From NCBI RefSeq assembly GCF_001039475.1, contig NZ_LELK01000001.1, forward strand, positions 531,466 to 595,465: a stretch of 64,000 nucleotides of DNA, given 5' to 3'. The stretch comes from Guptibacillus hwajinpoensis. Lineage in GTDB: Bacteria; Bacillota; Bacilli; Bacillales; Guptibacillaceae. The notes under the pieces are model-generated. The model ran no database searches, had not been told where the DNA came from, and saw only the letters and a list, made by a program, of their open reading frames with translations. Positions 8,013-17,598 of the stretch are shown piece after piece; position 1 is the stretch's first letter, and each line of letters opens with the position of its first letter. The translations under genes and the position numbers were made by a program.

Positions 8013-9251
8013 TTGCCAGAACATAAAATGTTAGAAAAGTATGCAGAATTAGCTCTTAAAAGAGGAGTTAATCTTCAAAAGAACCAAATGCTAATTGTTA
8101 ATGCTTCGATAGAAGGAGCAGATTTCGCCCGCATTGTTGTTAAGCAAGCGTATGAGATGGGAGCGAAAACGGTACATATAAATTGGAGCGACGATAAGCT
8201 AGACCGTTTATGGTATGAAAATGCTGCCCAAGAGGTGCTTGAAAACGTCCCTGAATGGCGTGTGAAAATGTTCGATCATTTCGCCGAGGAAGGCGCAGCG
8301 ATTCTATCCATTCGCTCCACCAATCCTGATTTGTTAAAAGGAATTGATTCATCACGTATCTTTTCTTCTAACAAAGCAGCTGGTGAAGCGATGAAGAACT
8401 TCCGTAAATATACAATGAACGATAAGATCACGTGGTCGATTATCGCTATTCCAAACGGAGAATGGGCTACAAAGATATTCCCAGAAGCATCTGAAGATGA
8501 AGCGATCGAACAGCTTTGGAACCAAATCTTTAAGATTACCCGAGTCGATAAGGATCATCCAGTTGAAGCGTGGAATGAGCATAATGCGACACTTGCTAAA
8601 GCAAGAGGCGTGCTAAACGACAGACATTATAAAAAACTTGTCTATAAAGCTCCTGGTACGAATCTTGAGATTGAACTTCCTGAAGGTCATATTTGGAAAG
8701 GTGGCTCTTCTCATTCTGAACAGGGTATTGAATTCAATGCGAATATGCCTACGGAAGAAGTGTTCACACTACCACATAAATACGGTGTGAATGGTACAGT
8801 CGCAAGCACGAAGCCACTTAGCTATGGCGGAAACTTAATTAATAACTTCTCACTGACTTTTAAAGATGGTAAAGTTGTTGATTTTTCTGCTGAAGAAGGG
8901 TATGAAACACTTGACACCCTTCTAAACATGGATGAAGGCTCAAGAAGACTTGGTGAAATTGCAATTGTTCCTCATCACTCACCAATTTCGCAGTCAGGTC
9001 TTATTTTCTTCAATACACTCTACGATGAGAATGCTTCGTGTCATCTAGCACTTGGTAAAGCTTATCCTAGTAGTGTTAAGGGTGGAGCAGACATGGATGA
9101 TCAAGCGCTCGATCAAAATGGTGTTAACAACAGTATCACTCACGTTGACTTTATGATGGGCTCAGGTGAGCTTGATATTGATGGAGTAAAAGAAGATGGT
9201 ACGACTGAAGCTATTTTCCGCAATGGAAATTGGGCTATCGATGTAAACTGA
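8013..9251 (+). CDS. M29 family metallo-aminopeptidase (AmpS/AmpT-like)
   Basis: A 412-residue cytosolic aminopeptidase of family M29 (thermophilic aminopeptidases), which removes N-terminal residues from peptides using two metal ions. Visible motifs include ELPEGHIWKGGSSH, FNANMPTEEVFTLPH (catalytic Glu region), MDEGSRRLGEIAIVPHHSPIS, FFNTLYDENASCHLALG and HVDFMMGS. The start is taken as TTG at 8013, giving MPEHKMLEKYAELALKRG, because AAGGAGG lies 8 bases upstream and family members begin at this point. A longer frame from a GTG at 7959 has no such site. The gene ends in a hairpin terminator. Confidence 0.95.
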   Translation: MPEHKMLEKYAELALKRGVNLQKNQMLIVNASIEGADFARIVVKQAYEMGAKTVHINWSDDKLDRLWYENAAQEVLENVPEWRVKMFDHFAEEGAAILSIRSTNPDLLKGIDSSRIFSSNKAAGEAMKNFRKYTMNDKITWSIIAIPNGEWATKIFPEASEDEAIEQLWNQIFKITRVDKDHPVEAWNEHNATLAKARGVLNDRHYKKLVYKAPGTNLEIELPEGHIWKGGSSHSEQGIEFNANMPTEEVFTLPHKYGVNGTVASTKPLSYGGNLINNFSLTFKDGKVVDFSAEEGYETLDTLLNMDEGSRRLGEIAIVPHHSPISQSGLIFFNTLYDENASCHLALGKAYPSSVKGGADMDDQALDQNGVNNSITHVDFMMGSGELDIDGVKEDGTTEAIFRNGNWAIDVN

Positions 9252-9258
9252 TTTCTCA

Positions 9259-9297
9259 AGCGTTCCTTCTGGTCAATCCAGTTGGAGCGTTTTTTTT
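9259..9297 (+). terminator. Terminator after the M29 aminopeptidase gene
   Basis: An interrupted stem (AGCGTTCC, a TT/TT internal loop, then CTGG pairing with CCAG) with a 5-base loop and an eight-T tract, about 8 bases after the stop codon. Confidence 0.82.
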
Positions 9298-9364
9298 AGC
9301 TGTTAAACATTGCCATTATTGCTCTAAGATTTCTATAATAGAAGAAAACAAAGAGTGGTGAACT

Positions 9365-10658
9365 GTGGTGAAAACGGTTGAAAAGCTTTCAGGTATTCGA
9401 TTAAAGAACTATCTTGATTTCAGGAAAGATCCATTAACGTTTCTGTCGCAAACACGTGAGGTTGCTGGTTTTGTAGAACTTGGCGCATCTTCTTTTGTTG
9501 TTCACAATCCAGAGGCTATTAGAGAAATTCTAGTTACACAGGCTTCTTCTTTTCAAAAAGGTGCATCCGCTTCGTTATTAAGCAAAACGATTGGTAGAGG
9601 ATTACTTACTTCTGAAGGAATAGAGCATCGGCGACAAAGAAAGCTTATCCTACCAGCATTTCATAAAGAGATGCTCGAACAATATAAACGAATAATCGTT
9701 GAACAAACTGAAGAATTCATTGAATCTTGGCGAGATCAAGATGAACGTTGTATAAGCGATGAAATGATGAAATTGACACTGCGTATTATTGTGAAAATCA
9801 TGTTTGGGAGAAATGTATTAGACAGTGAGAGTGAGGAGCTTGTCGACGCTGTTACTCACATTATCGATAAGACCGCTAGCGACTTATTTCTCCCTTTTCC
9901 AGTGCCAGCATTCATTCCGTCTTCACGAAATAAACGGTATACTTCAGGTAAAGAACGCCTTGAAGAACTGGCAGATTTGTTGATTGAACAAGCGCCAGAT
10001 GGTGATCATTTGCTTAACTTACTGCTAACAGCAAAGTATGAAGATGGTTCTTCAATCTCAAGGGAAGAAATTAAAAGTCATGTTTTGACGATGCTAATTG
10101 CAGGACACGAAACGACTGCCAACGTATTATCCTGGATGTGGTTTGAACTTTCGAGAAGTAGGTCGCTTGAAGAAGAGCTAGTAGTGGAATGGCAATCCAA
10201 TCATCAGCAAAACATAAAATCTTTTAAACAAACAGGTCCATTCTTTAAAGAAATGTTAAGACTTTACTGCGGCATGGATGTTATTACGAGAAGCAACTGA
10301 ACCAGTAAATCTGTCTGGTCATGAATTTAAGAAGGGATCATCCTTTTTAATAAGTTCTTACATCATTCATCGAAATCCCGCGTTCTTTAAGGAACCTAAC
10401 CAGTTTGACCACACTCGCTTTTCGGAAGAGCGTGCAAAAGAGATACAGCCTTTTGCTTATATACCGTTTGGTGCAGGACCAAGAAGCTGTATAGGAAGTC
10501 AACTTGCAACAATGGAAGCACAGCTAATTATTTCGACAATCGGTAAAAAGTATCACCTTGAGATGGTGGCAAATCATCATCCTGTAGAAGCGGAACCATT
10601 GGTTTCGTTGCGAATTAAAAATGGCTTATACATGAAGGTCCACGAAAGAAAACAATAG
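9365..10658 (+). pseudogene. Cytochrome P450, interrupted by a frameshift
   Basis: Two overlapping frames together make one P450 of about 430 residues. Frame one (GTG at 9365 to the stop at 10300) carries helix C (HRRQRKLILPAFHKE), the helix I oxygen-binding motif AGHETT and the helix K ExxR motif (KEMLRL). Frame two (through 10658) starts in AWMLLREATEP and carries the haem-thiolate loop PFGAGPRSCIG. Between LRLY and AWMLLRE only four bases (10268-10271) are present where relatives have two proline codons, so about two bases are missing. As read, the haem-binding Cys is lost and no active enzyme forms. No homopolymer is at the site. The substrate is unknown. Confidence 0.9.
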
Positions 10659-10666
10659 GTGATAAC

Positions 10667-12958
10667 ATGAATGAAACAATAAAAGTATCTGTTCGTCCAC
10701 TGGTGGAATATGCTTACCGGAGCGGAAGTATTGACACTCGTTTTCGCACGACAACAACAATGACTGAAGGCACTCGTCTGCATCAAATGATCCAAAAAAC
10801 GTACGGTGAAGAAGATCAAAAAGAGATCCCCTTTGAGATCGATTATGTCTTTGAAGAGCTTCTTTTTCATATTGAAGGCCGATGTGATGGATTGTTGATG
10901 AGAGAAAACAAGCTCGTGATTGATGAAATTAAATCAACTTCTCTCCCGCTCACTGAAATCAATGAAGACTCCTATCCTGTTTATTGGGCGCAGGCGATGT
11001 GTTATGCCTATATGGCATCAAAGCGATTTGAGCGGGATGTGATTACCGTTCAACTGACGTACATCCAATCCCACTCTAAGGAAATCGTTCGCTACGAAAA
11101 AGACTTTACTTCCAGTCAGTTGACAGAATTTATGAATGAAGTAATTTCACATTATGCTCCATTTGCTAAATGGAAACAAAAACATATAAACCAAAGAACA
11201 GAAACAGCTAAGCTGTTACAATTTCCCTTTGATTCGTATCGAGATGGGCAACGCAAGCTAGCGGGAGCTGTTTATAAAACAGTTCAAGATGAAGCGACTT
11301 TATTTGCTACTGCTCCAACGGGCATTGGAAAGACGATCAGTACCCTTTTTCCAGTTGTGAAAGCGATGGGGGAAGGCTTTGGTCAAAAAATCTTCTACTT
11401 AACGGCAAAAACAATCACAAGAGAAACCGCCCAGGGAGCGTTTCGACTAATGGAAACAAAAGGCCTTCACACTTCTTCTGTGACGATCACTGCTAAAGAT
11501 AAAGTTTGTTTTAAAGAGAAAACACTTTGCCAAAAGGACTATTGTGAATATGCTGATGGGTATTACGATCGGATTAATGACGGACTGCTTGATGTGTTAA
11601 GCAATGAAACGCGGATGACTCGAGATGTTATTGAACGGTATGCTCACAAGCACAGACTATGTCCTTTTGAGCTCTCACTTGATCTTGCTTATACGGCTGA
11701 TGCTGTGATTTGTGACTACAATTACTTATTTGATCCGAGAGTTTCTTTAAAACGATTGATTGAAGAACAAAAGAAGCGTACGACTGTTCTCGTGGATGAA
11801 GCTCATAATCTTGTAGACCGAGCGAGAAGTATGTATTCAGCGGAACTATTCAAGTCACGGTTTCTGCAACTGAAACGTTCTTATAAAGGAAAGAACGTTG
11901 AGATCGTAAATGCTGCAGCAGCAATTAATCAATTTATGATTGAACTAAGAAAATCATGCGAGAATGGAAAGCTTGTGTTACAAAGCGTTGATGAAGAGTT
12001 ATTAGTAAAACTCGATACATTTATTCAGGTCAGCGAACAGGAGTTACTTCACCAGGGAAATGATGAAGAGCTGCTGGATGCTTATTTTGCATCACAAAAT
12101 TTTATTCGCATTGCAAAACTTTACGATGAACGATTCATCACATATGTTGAATCCGGTAAATCAGAAGTGAAAATCAAATTGTTTTGTTTTGACCCTTCAC
12201 ATTTGCTTCAAACAATGCGTAAGGGTTTTCTGGCAACGATCTTTTTCTCTGCAACTTTTTCTCCACTATCTTATTATCAGGAAATGCTCGGTTGGAAAGA
12301 AGAAAATTATGCTATTCAAATCCCGTCACCCTTTCCTAGAGAAAATGCAAAGGTTTCAATTGCGCCCTTATCGACAAAGTATCGCGATCGAGCGAAAACG
12401 CTTCAACCGCTTGTGGAGCTCTTGCTTAAAGTGGTAGATGAAAAACCAGGGAATTATTTATTCTTTTTCCCGTCTTATGGATATATGGAGCAAGTCTATG
12501 ACGCTTATACGTCTCAAAGCAATGGAATCGAGACAATTCTTCAGAAAAGCGGGATGACTGAGCAAGAACGAGAAGAATTTCTACACATGTTTACTGGTAA
12601 TCGTCAGGCTAGCTTAATAGGTTTCGCAGTAGTTGGAGGAGTTTTCTCTGAAGGCATCGATCTAAAAGGCGACAGACTTACAGGCGTTGTTGTAGTGGGA
12701 GTTGGTCTTCCTAACTTTGATATCGAACGACAATTGATGAAAACGTATTTTGATGAGCAAGGAAGAAACGGTTTTGAATATACATATGTTTATCCGGGTA
12801 TGAACCGTGTTCAACAAGCGGGAGGAAGACTCATTCGAACGGAAACGGATACTGGGCAGTTACTTCTAATCGATAGCCGTTATCTAGAACGACGGTACCA
12901 GCAATTACTTCCCTATGAATGGCAACATTTCGCTGTTTTAAAGGATAACTTAATCTAG
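10667..12958 (+). CDS. Nuclease-helicase fusion: PD-(D/E)XK domain plus XPD/DinG-type Fe-S helicase
   Basis: A 763-residue protein. Residues about 1-170 form a Cas4/RecB-like PD-(D/E)XK nuclease domain with Asp74, Glu87 and Lys89 (EGRCDG and IDEIKS) and the supporting Gln109/Tyr113. Residues about 190-760 are a superfamily 2 helicase of the Rad3/XPD/DinG group: Walker A APTGIGKT (216-223), four cysteines at about 281, 288, 293 and 332 placed to bind a 4Fe-4S cluster, DEAH at 377-380, SATFSPL and the arginine motif QAGGRLIR. It should unwind and cut DNA, probably in repair. The start, 9 bases after the P450 stop, follows AGGTGAT. A co-transcribed M20 gene follows. Confidence 0.92.
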   Translation: MNETIKVSVRPLVEYAYRSGSIDTRFRTTTTMTEGTRLHQMIQKTYGEEDQKEIPFEIDYVFEELLFHIEGRCDGLLMRENKLVIDEIKSTSLPLTEINEDSYPVYWAQAMCYAYMASKRFERDVITVQLTYIQSHSKEIVRYEKDFTSSQLTEFMNEVISHYAPFAKWKQKHINQRTETAKLLQFPFDSYRDGQRKLAGAVYKTVQDEATLFATAPTGIGKTISTLFPVVKAMGEGFGQKIFYLTAKTITRETAQGAFRLMETKGLHTSSVTITAKDKVCFKEKTLCQKDYCEYADGYYDRINDGLLDVLSNETRMTRDVIERYAHKHRLCPFELSLDLAYTADAVICDYNYLFDPRVSLKRLIEEQKKRTTVLVDEAHNLVDRARSMYSAELFKSRFLQLKRSYKGKNVEIVNAAAAINQFMIELRKSCENGKLVLQSVDEELLVKLDTFIQVSEQELLHQGNDEELLDAYFASQNFIRIAKLYDERFITYVESGKSEVKIKLFCFDPSHLLQTMRKGFLATIFFSATFSPLSYYQEMLGWKEENYAIQIPSPFPRENAKVSIAPLSTKYRDRAKTLQPLVELLLKVVDEKPGNYLFFFPSYGYMEQVYDAYTSQSNGIETILQKSGMTEQEREEFLHMFTGNRQASLIGFAVVGGVFSEGIDLKGDRLTGVVVVGVGLPNFDIERQLMKTYFDEQGRNGFEYTYVYPGMNRVQQAGGRLIRTETDTGQLLLIDSRYLERRYQQLLPYEWQHFAVLKDNLI

Positions 12959-12975
12959 AGAATGGGGGGATAGCG

Positions 12976-14094
12976 GTGTCCATTGATTTCAGTCACTATA
13001 TCCATAAAGTACAACAGGATCTTCATAGGATACCTGAACCTGCTTTTAAGGAATTCAAAACAGCAGCTTACATTGAAAAAGAGCTCAAAAGCATGGGATA
13101 TACTGTTCAATCAGGTATCGCAGGTACGGGGGTGATAGGTACATATAAGGGAGAGCGTGATCGTCCATGTATTGGTGTACGTGCTGATATGGACTGTATC
13201 ACACACGAAGAAGATGGAAGGGTGTTTTATCGTCATTCGTGTGGCCATGATGCGCACTCAAGTATTGCCCTCGGCATCGCTAAACTTCTAAGTGAACAAA
13301 AGGAAAAGATGAAGGGTTCGGTTAAATTTATATTTCAACCTGCTGAAGAAATTATGCAGGGAGCAAAAGCGATGGTTCATGAAGGTGTATTAGAGGATGT
13401 TGATAGCTTGATTGGCTTCCATTTACGAACTGCAACAGAGTGTCCGACTGGATCTATGTCACCTGCCCTTATGCATAGTGCCGCGACTATTTTGACTGGA
13501 AAGATTCAAGGAAGAACAGCTCATGGTGGACGCCCGCACCTTGGTGTGAATGTTATTGATGTCTTTGGAACACTAATTAACTCGATTCATGCTATTCGAC
13601 CTAATCCTCAAACCGGAACAACGATCAAATTCACCAGCCTCTCAGCAGGTGGGGGTTCTTATAATGTCATTCCTGGTAGTGGATCATTCGCTCTGGATGT
13701 TCGAAGTCGTGATAATAAAGAACTTCATCGAATGCTAGAGAGAATTGCCCGCATTATTCATCATACTGGAAGCATGTATGACGCTACGATTACGTATAAA
13801 GTGGAAGGTCGTGTTCCAGCACCAAGATATTCAGAAGAGCTCATTCAAGAAGCGAAGGTTGCAATTGAATCTGTTTTAGGCGAAGGTAAAGCAATTTCTC
13901 CTATACTAACACCAGGGGGAGAAGATTTTCACTATTACACAGATCTCACAAATATAGAAGCTGTCTTTCTCGGAATTGGTGCTAACGTCTCTCCAGGATT
14001 ACATGATCCTTCTATGACCTTTGAAAAGAATTCACTTGTTGAGGCAGCAAATGTTATCAGTCATCTTGTAAATCAATTGCATAATAAAGAATAA
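12976..14094 (+). CDS. M20 family metal-dependent amidohydrolase (AmhX/HipO-like)
   Basis: A 372-residue M20D-type amidohydrolase that removes acyl groups from N-acyl amino acids or related amides using two metal ions. Metal and catalytic motifs are GVRADMD, HSCGHDAHS, FQPAEEIMQGA and the C-terminal GGEDFHYYT. The insertion RTAHGGRPHLGVNVI belongs to the lid/dimerisation domain. There is no signal peptide, so it acts in the cytosol. A GTG start at 12976 follows GGGGGGA. The gene follows the helicase after 17 bases and is probably in the same transcript. The AmhX label is by resemblance only; the substrate is unknown. Confidence 0.88.
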   Translation: MSIDFSHYIHKVQQDLHRIPEPAFKEFKTAAYIEKELKSMGYTVQSGIAGTGVIGTYKGERDRPCIGVRADMDCITHEEDGRVFYRHSCGHDAHSSIALGIAKLLSEQKEKMKGSVKFIFQPAEEIMQGAKAMVHEGVLEDVDSLIGFHLRTATECPTGSMSPALMHSAATILTGKIQGRTAHGGRPHLGVNVIDVFGTLINSIHAIRPNPQTGTTIKFTSLSAGGGSYNVIPGSGSFALDVRSRDNKELHRMLERIARIIHHTGSMYDATITYKVEGRVPAPRYSEELIQEAKVAIESVLGEGKAISPILTPGGEDFHYYTDLTNIEAVFLGIGANVSPGLHDPSMTFEKNSLVEAANVISHLVNQLHNKE

Positions 14095-14118
14095 AACCCG
14101 CATTTCGTGCGGGTTTTT
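14093..14118 (+). terminator. Terminator after the M20 amidohydrolase gene
   Basis: A stem of 10 bp (AAAACCCGCA with TGCGGGTTTT) with a 5-base loop and a T run, starting within the stop codon. Confidence 0.9.
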
Positions 14119-14265
14119 ACCTTGTGATAAACAAATTCGCGTTAACGTTTTGTCTATCGACTATTCTAAAATATTACTAGACTACATTTATTTTTGGGGT
14201 TTAGCTATATCCGATGTAGGTTATGGTAAGTAGAAGTTAAATTGTTCGACACAAGGAGTACTTTC

Positions 14266-15255
14266 ATGAATTTAATTCTAACAATCATGTTATTTATCGC
14301 TGCAGCAATTGCGACATACTTTGTTGCAACGCGTCTCGCTATGTATGGAGATGCTATAAGTGAGAAAACGAAAACATCATCCGCTTTTATGGGGATCATC
14401 ATAGGTGCGGCTATATCTTTACCGGAATTAACGTCAAGTGTCACAGCTATTGCGATTGACAGTCCTGATCTTGCAATCGGAAATTTGCTTGGTAGTAATT
14501 TATTTAATTTATTGGCACTTGCTGTTCTTGATATGGTTTATCGTCGTGAACAGATTATGGGGCAGACGGACCTTGGTAGTAAGCTTTATATTTATCTTGT
14601 TATTGTCATGACATTAATAGTCGTAGCTGGATTATCTTTAACCCTATCGGCAAGCATCTTTCATATTGGCTATAGTTCCATTGTCTTAGTGCTTTTTTAT
14701 TTCATAGGAGTAAAGTGGATTAATAGTAAAACAGAAGAAAAAGTTAAACGAAAAAATCGTCGTAATGAAAAATACGGAGATTTTTCCTATCAGAGAGTTG
14801 TGACAATGTTTGTTCTTTCAGCTGTTGGAATCATGATTGTAGGCACAATATTGACGCTTACGGCAGACCGAATAGCTGACAGCACTGGCCTTGGTGCATC
14901 CTTTGTAGGTTCTTTTTTAGTTGGTGCAAGCACTTCACTTCCAGACGCAGTAAGTGTTGCTACGGCTCTTAAACTTCGGAACTATAGCATGGGGGTAAGT
15001 TCATTACTAGGAAGTAACGCCTTTAACATCATGCTTCTTTCCTTTACGGATGCCATATATCTTAAAACAAACATATTTCAGCATGCGAGTATGTCTAATA
15101 TCGTTACAACAGTTTCAACGGTTGTTGTCGTTCTTGTCATTCTTTATAGTATTACACGAAAAGAGAAGCGAACGACGCTCTTTTATATGCTACCATCAAT
15201 CGCAATTGTTGTTATTTACTTTATTGCTACCTTCATAGTTTATCAAATGAAATAG
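14266..15255 (+). CDS. Sodium/calcium exchanger family (CaCA) membrane protein
   Basis: A 329-residue membrane protein with about ten transmembrane segments arranged as two inverted halves. Each half carries an alpha repeat: GAAISLPELTSSVTAIAI with SPDLAIGNLLGSNLFN, and GASTSLPDAVSVATALKL with YSMGVSSLLGSNAFN. The conserved Glu of the first repeat is present (LPE), while the second repeat has Asp (LPD). The family exchanges Ca2+ or other cations for Na+ or H+. The ATG at 14266 follows AAGGAG by 7 bases; an upstream TTG lacks such a site. It is monocistronic, with a palindromic terminator at its end. The ion specificity is not determined. Confidence 0.9.
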   Translation: MNLILTIMLFIAAAIATYFVATRLAMYGDAISEKTKTSSAFMGIIIGAAISLPELTSSVTAIAIDSPDLAIGNLLGSNLFNLLALAVLDMVYRREQIMGQTDLGSKLYIYLVIVMTLIVVAGLSLTLSASIFHIGYSSIVLVLFYFIGVKWINSKTEEKVKRKNRRNEKYGDFSYQRVVTMFVLSAVGIMIVGTILTLTADRIADSTGLGASFVGSFLVGASTSLPDAVSVATALKLRNYSMGVSSLLGSNAFNIMLLSFTDAIYLKTNIFQHASMSNIVTTVSTVVVVLVILYSITRKEKRTTLFYMLPSIAIVVIYFIATFIVYQMK

Positions 15256-15288
15256 GTTGCAGGGAATTCCCTGCAACCTATTTTTTTA
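15253..15288 (+). terminator. Terminator after the CaCA exchanger gene
   Basis: A 28-base perfect palindrome with arm AGGTTGCAGGG and an AATT centre, followed by seven T, overlapping the stop codon. Confidence 0.92.
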
Positions 15289-15410
15289 TTTACAAAAGCT
15301 TACATAGCGGTAATGGTAACGCTAACTAAAAAATGATTGAAAATTTTTTTAAGTTTTAAGTGTTATTTACCGTGGAATCCTCCGTGATAGATTACATTTA
15401 GGAGGTCACT

Positions 15411-16586
15411 ATGTCAAAAGGGAAAAGTATACACGCGTTAGTTATATTACTATTTACACAGTTCGTATCTGGTGGGGTTACGAATACAAAGGGGATTGTG
15501 CTTGATCAAGTCGAAGCAGATATTGGGCTTGATATGAGTCAATTTGGTTTAGTGGTTTTGATCTTTCAAATAGGCTTTACATTAGCAAGTTTGATTTTTG
15601 GTTATTTAACAGATAAAAAAGGCCTTCGTATTATGGTCATTATTGCGACACTCATTATGGGTGCTGGATTTCTAGGTACTGGGTTAGCATCTAATATTAT
15701 GCTCTTTCTTGGTTTCTATATGTTAATTGGGTTTGGTCTTGGCGCACTCGGTGTTGCATCCAATGCAATCGTTCCTGCAGCTTACCCCAATAAACAAAAT
15801 CAAATGTTTAATTTAGCAATGGGAATTTACGGACTAGGGATGATTGTTTTCCCACAAATTCTAAACTACCTCTTTGAATTTGCATCTTGGCGCTATTTCT
15901 ACGCAGGAATTGCTGCATTGAATGTACTCGTTATTTTCTACGTTACATCAGTTTCCTTCCCGAATGGAAAAGCAGATAAGATTAACTTAAAAGCATTCAT
16001 ACCAATGTTAAAAGATGCGCAAATGGTCTTCTTAATGTTCTTCTTGATTTTTGAAGTATCAGCTGAAGTATCATTTACAAACTTCTTTCCACCATATTTA
16101 AAATCACTTGAACTTGGTGGTATATCAAATGAAGCGAAATCAGATATGGTAGCAACGATCTTATCACTGTTCTCTGTCTTCTTTATGGTCGGAAGACTTG
16201 GTGCTGCGTATCTTGCGAATAAACTGAACGAACGATTGATTATGATTACATTCTCGCTTGGGTCTGTTATTATCGTCGCCATCAGTTTCTTCTTTGCCAA
16301 TCAAGTACCGTATCTATTTGCTGGCGCAGGACTTTTCTTCTCTACGTTGTTCCCAACAGCCACAGCATTCGGGACGACGATTTCAAAAAATCCAGGTTCA
16401 GCTCTTGGTCTAATCTACGTTGCTTCAGGAATTGGCGGCGGTTTAGCTGGGTATATAATCGGGCTTGTGTCTGAGGCATATGGTGAAAAAGGTGGCTTTG
16501 GTCTTGTTATTGTCTTCCTTCTACTAATGTTCATCATGTCGCTATTCTTGAATTCAAGCAAATCGAAACAAGTCGCAAGCGAATAG
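15411..16586 (+). CDS. Major facilitator superfamily transporter (FHS-like)
   Basis: A 391-residue carrier with twelve predicted membrane segments. The MFS motif A between segments 2 and 3 reads GYLTDKKGLRIM. The C-terminal half contains FFSTLFPTATAFGTTISKN, resembling fucose/hexose:H+ symporters of the FHS type, so a sugar or related solute is possible. AGGAGG lies 6 bases before the ATG. The gene stands alone, with its own terminator, and no catabolic genes are adjacent, so the substrate is unassigned. Confidence 0.9.
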   Translation: MSKGKSIHALVILLFTQFVSGGVTNTKGIVLDQVEADIGLDMSQFGLVVLIFQIGFTLASLIFGYLTDKKGLRIMVIIATLIMGAGFLGTGLASNIMLFLGFYMLIGFGLGALGVASNAIVPAAYPNKQNQMFNLAMGIYGLGMIVFPQILNYLFEFASWRYFYAGIAALNVLVIFYVTSVSFPNGKADKINLKAFIPMLKDAQMVFLMFFLIFEVSAEVSFTNFFPPYLKSLELGGISNEAKSDMVATILSLFSVFFMVGRLGAAYLANKLNERLIMITFSLGSVIIVAISFFFANQVPYLFAGAGLFFSTLFPTATAFGTTISKNPGSALGLIYVASGIGGGLAGYIIGLVSEAYGEKGGFGLVIVFLLLMFIMSLFLNSSKSKQVASE

Positions 16587-16591
16587 ACGTT

Positions 16592-16626
16592 AAAAACCCG
16601 CCGGTATGCACCAGCGGGTTTTTGAT
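16592..16626. terminator. Terminator between MFS gene and bioY (convergent)
   Basis: Stem ACCCGC(c)GGT with ACC(a)GCGGGT, loop ATGC, flanked by A5 and T5, so it may act on both strands. Confidence 0.85.
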
Positions 16627-16651
16627 ATTATATTTATCTAGTAATGTGTGG

Positions 16652-17239
16652 CTAGGCAACTTTGCCTTGTTGACGGCTTGACGTTTTAGAAACGGCTGTA
16701 AAGATTCGCGGAGAAATAAGAGCCGCTACAGCACTCAATATAATATCTTTTGGTAAAGGAGCGAGCATCCAAATCCACGCCATACTATACGTAAATCCTT
16801 CTGGAGCAGCTGCCCAGAGTTTGTAAGCATAATACATATAGTTTGTACCTAGCACATAGTTCAAAATAAATCCAGTGAAGCTAGCGATCATAAACGTTGT
16901 GATGGTAGGCTTCAACTTTGATTCAACAATTTTACCAGCTACATATGCGACCAGAATATAAGATAAGATAAATCCGAATGTCGGTTTGAAAATAACACCT
17001 GGACCACCAGTAAATTGAGCAAATACAGGTGCTCCGGCTAATCCAACTAAAGTATAAACAATCATTGACGTTGCACCAAGTCTACTTCCGAGTAAAAGAC
17101 CTGCAAGAATTGCAAAGAACGTTTGTAACGTAATGGGTACACCACCAACGACTAGAAATTGAGCTATATTTGCTCCAACAGCCATCAGTGCGGCAAACAT
17201 CCCTGCGTAAACTAAATCAATTGTTTTCATTTTCCCCAT
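16652..17239 (-). CDS. bioY: Biotin transporter BioY (ECF substrate-binding subunit)
   Basis: A 195-residue protein with about six membrane helices. Typical BioY signatures are GGVPITLQTFFAILAGLLLG and FTGGPGVIFKPTFGFILSY. It binds biotin in the membrane and works alone or with the shared ECF AAT module, which is not in the window. The start at 17239 is chosen because GAGGAT lies upstream and family members begin with MKTIDLVY-like residues; the longer frame to 17302 would run into the promoter. A BirA-type operator overlaps the promoter about 60 bases upstream, which supports biotin as the substrate. A solitary gene. Confidence 0.95.
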   Translation of the reverse strand: MGKMKTIDLVYAGMFAALMAVGANIAQFLVVGGVPITLQTFFAILAGLLLGSRLGATSMIVYTLVGLAGAPVFAQFTGGPGVIFKPTFGFILSYILVAYVAGKIVESKLKPTITTFMIASFTGFILNYVLGTNYMYYAYKLWAAAPEGFTYSMAWIWMLAPLPKDIILSAVAALISPRIFTAVSKTSSRQQGKVA

Positions 17240-17273
17240 AAAATGATCCTCGCTTTCATTATCACTATAATGA

Positions 17274-17302
17274 ATCGTAAAAGAAAAAACCATTTGTGTC
17301 AA
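17274..17302 (-). promoter_or_regulatory. Sigma-A type promoter of bioY
   Basis: On the minus strand TTGACA (17297-17302), a 17-base spacer and TACGAT (17274-17279). The -35 hexamer lies inside one arm of the BirA-like operator. Confidence 0.65.
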
Positions 17303-17327
17303 CCGAAAAATAGTAACGGTTAACTAA
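17294..17327. promoter_or_regulatory. Candidate BirA operator (biotin repressor site)
   Basis: An inverted repeat TTGTGTCAACC (17294-17304), 13 bases, then GGTTAACTAA (17318-17327). It resembles the Firmicute BirA box TTGTTAACC-N14/15-GGTTAACAA; the right arm is near perfect and the left has two changes. It overlaps the -35 box of bioY, so biotinyl-AMP-BirA bound here would block transcription. The spacer is one base shorter than the usual form as known to me. Confidence 0.7.
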
Positions 17328-17598
17328 TGGATTCGATTTTACTAATTGAGTGTGGATGTAATTGTTTTGATAAGATAAAATTCATCACGATTATAACACC
17401 TTGATCATATTTTTAGTTAACATTTCACGTGTTATTTTGGAGCAACCTAATATGGAATTGGGTAAACGTTCGATTAGATCAGCATCTTCAATTGTCCATT
17501 TGAACGTTGAGAAATCGCTTGTGCTTCAAGAAAATTTATTACCAACTGAAAAATGTATGGTAAACTAAAAGCGAATGCACGTTGAGAGGAGCCTCTGT

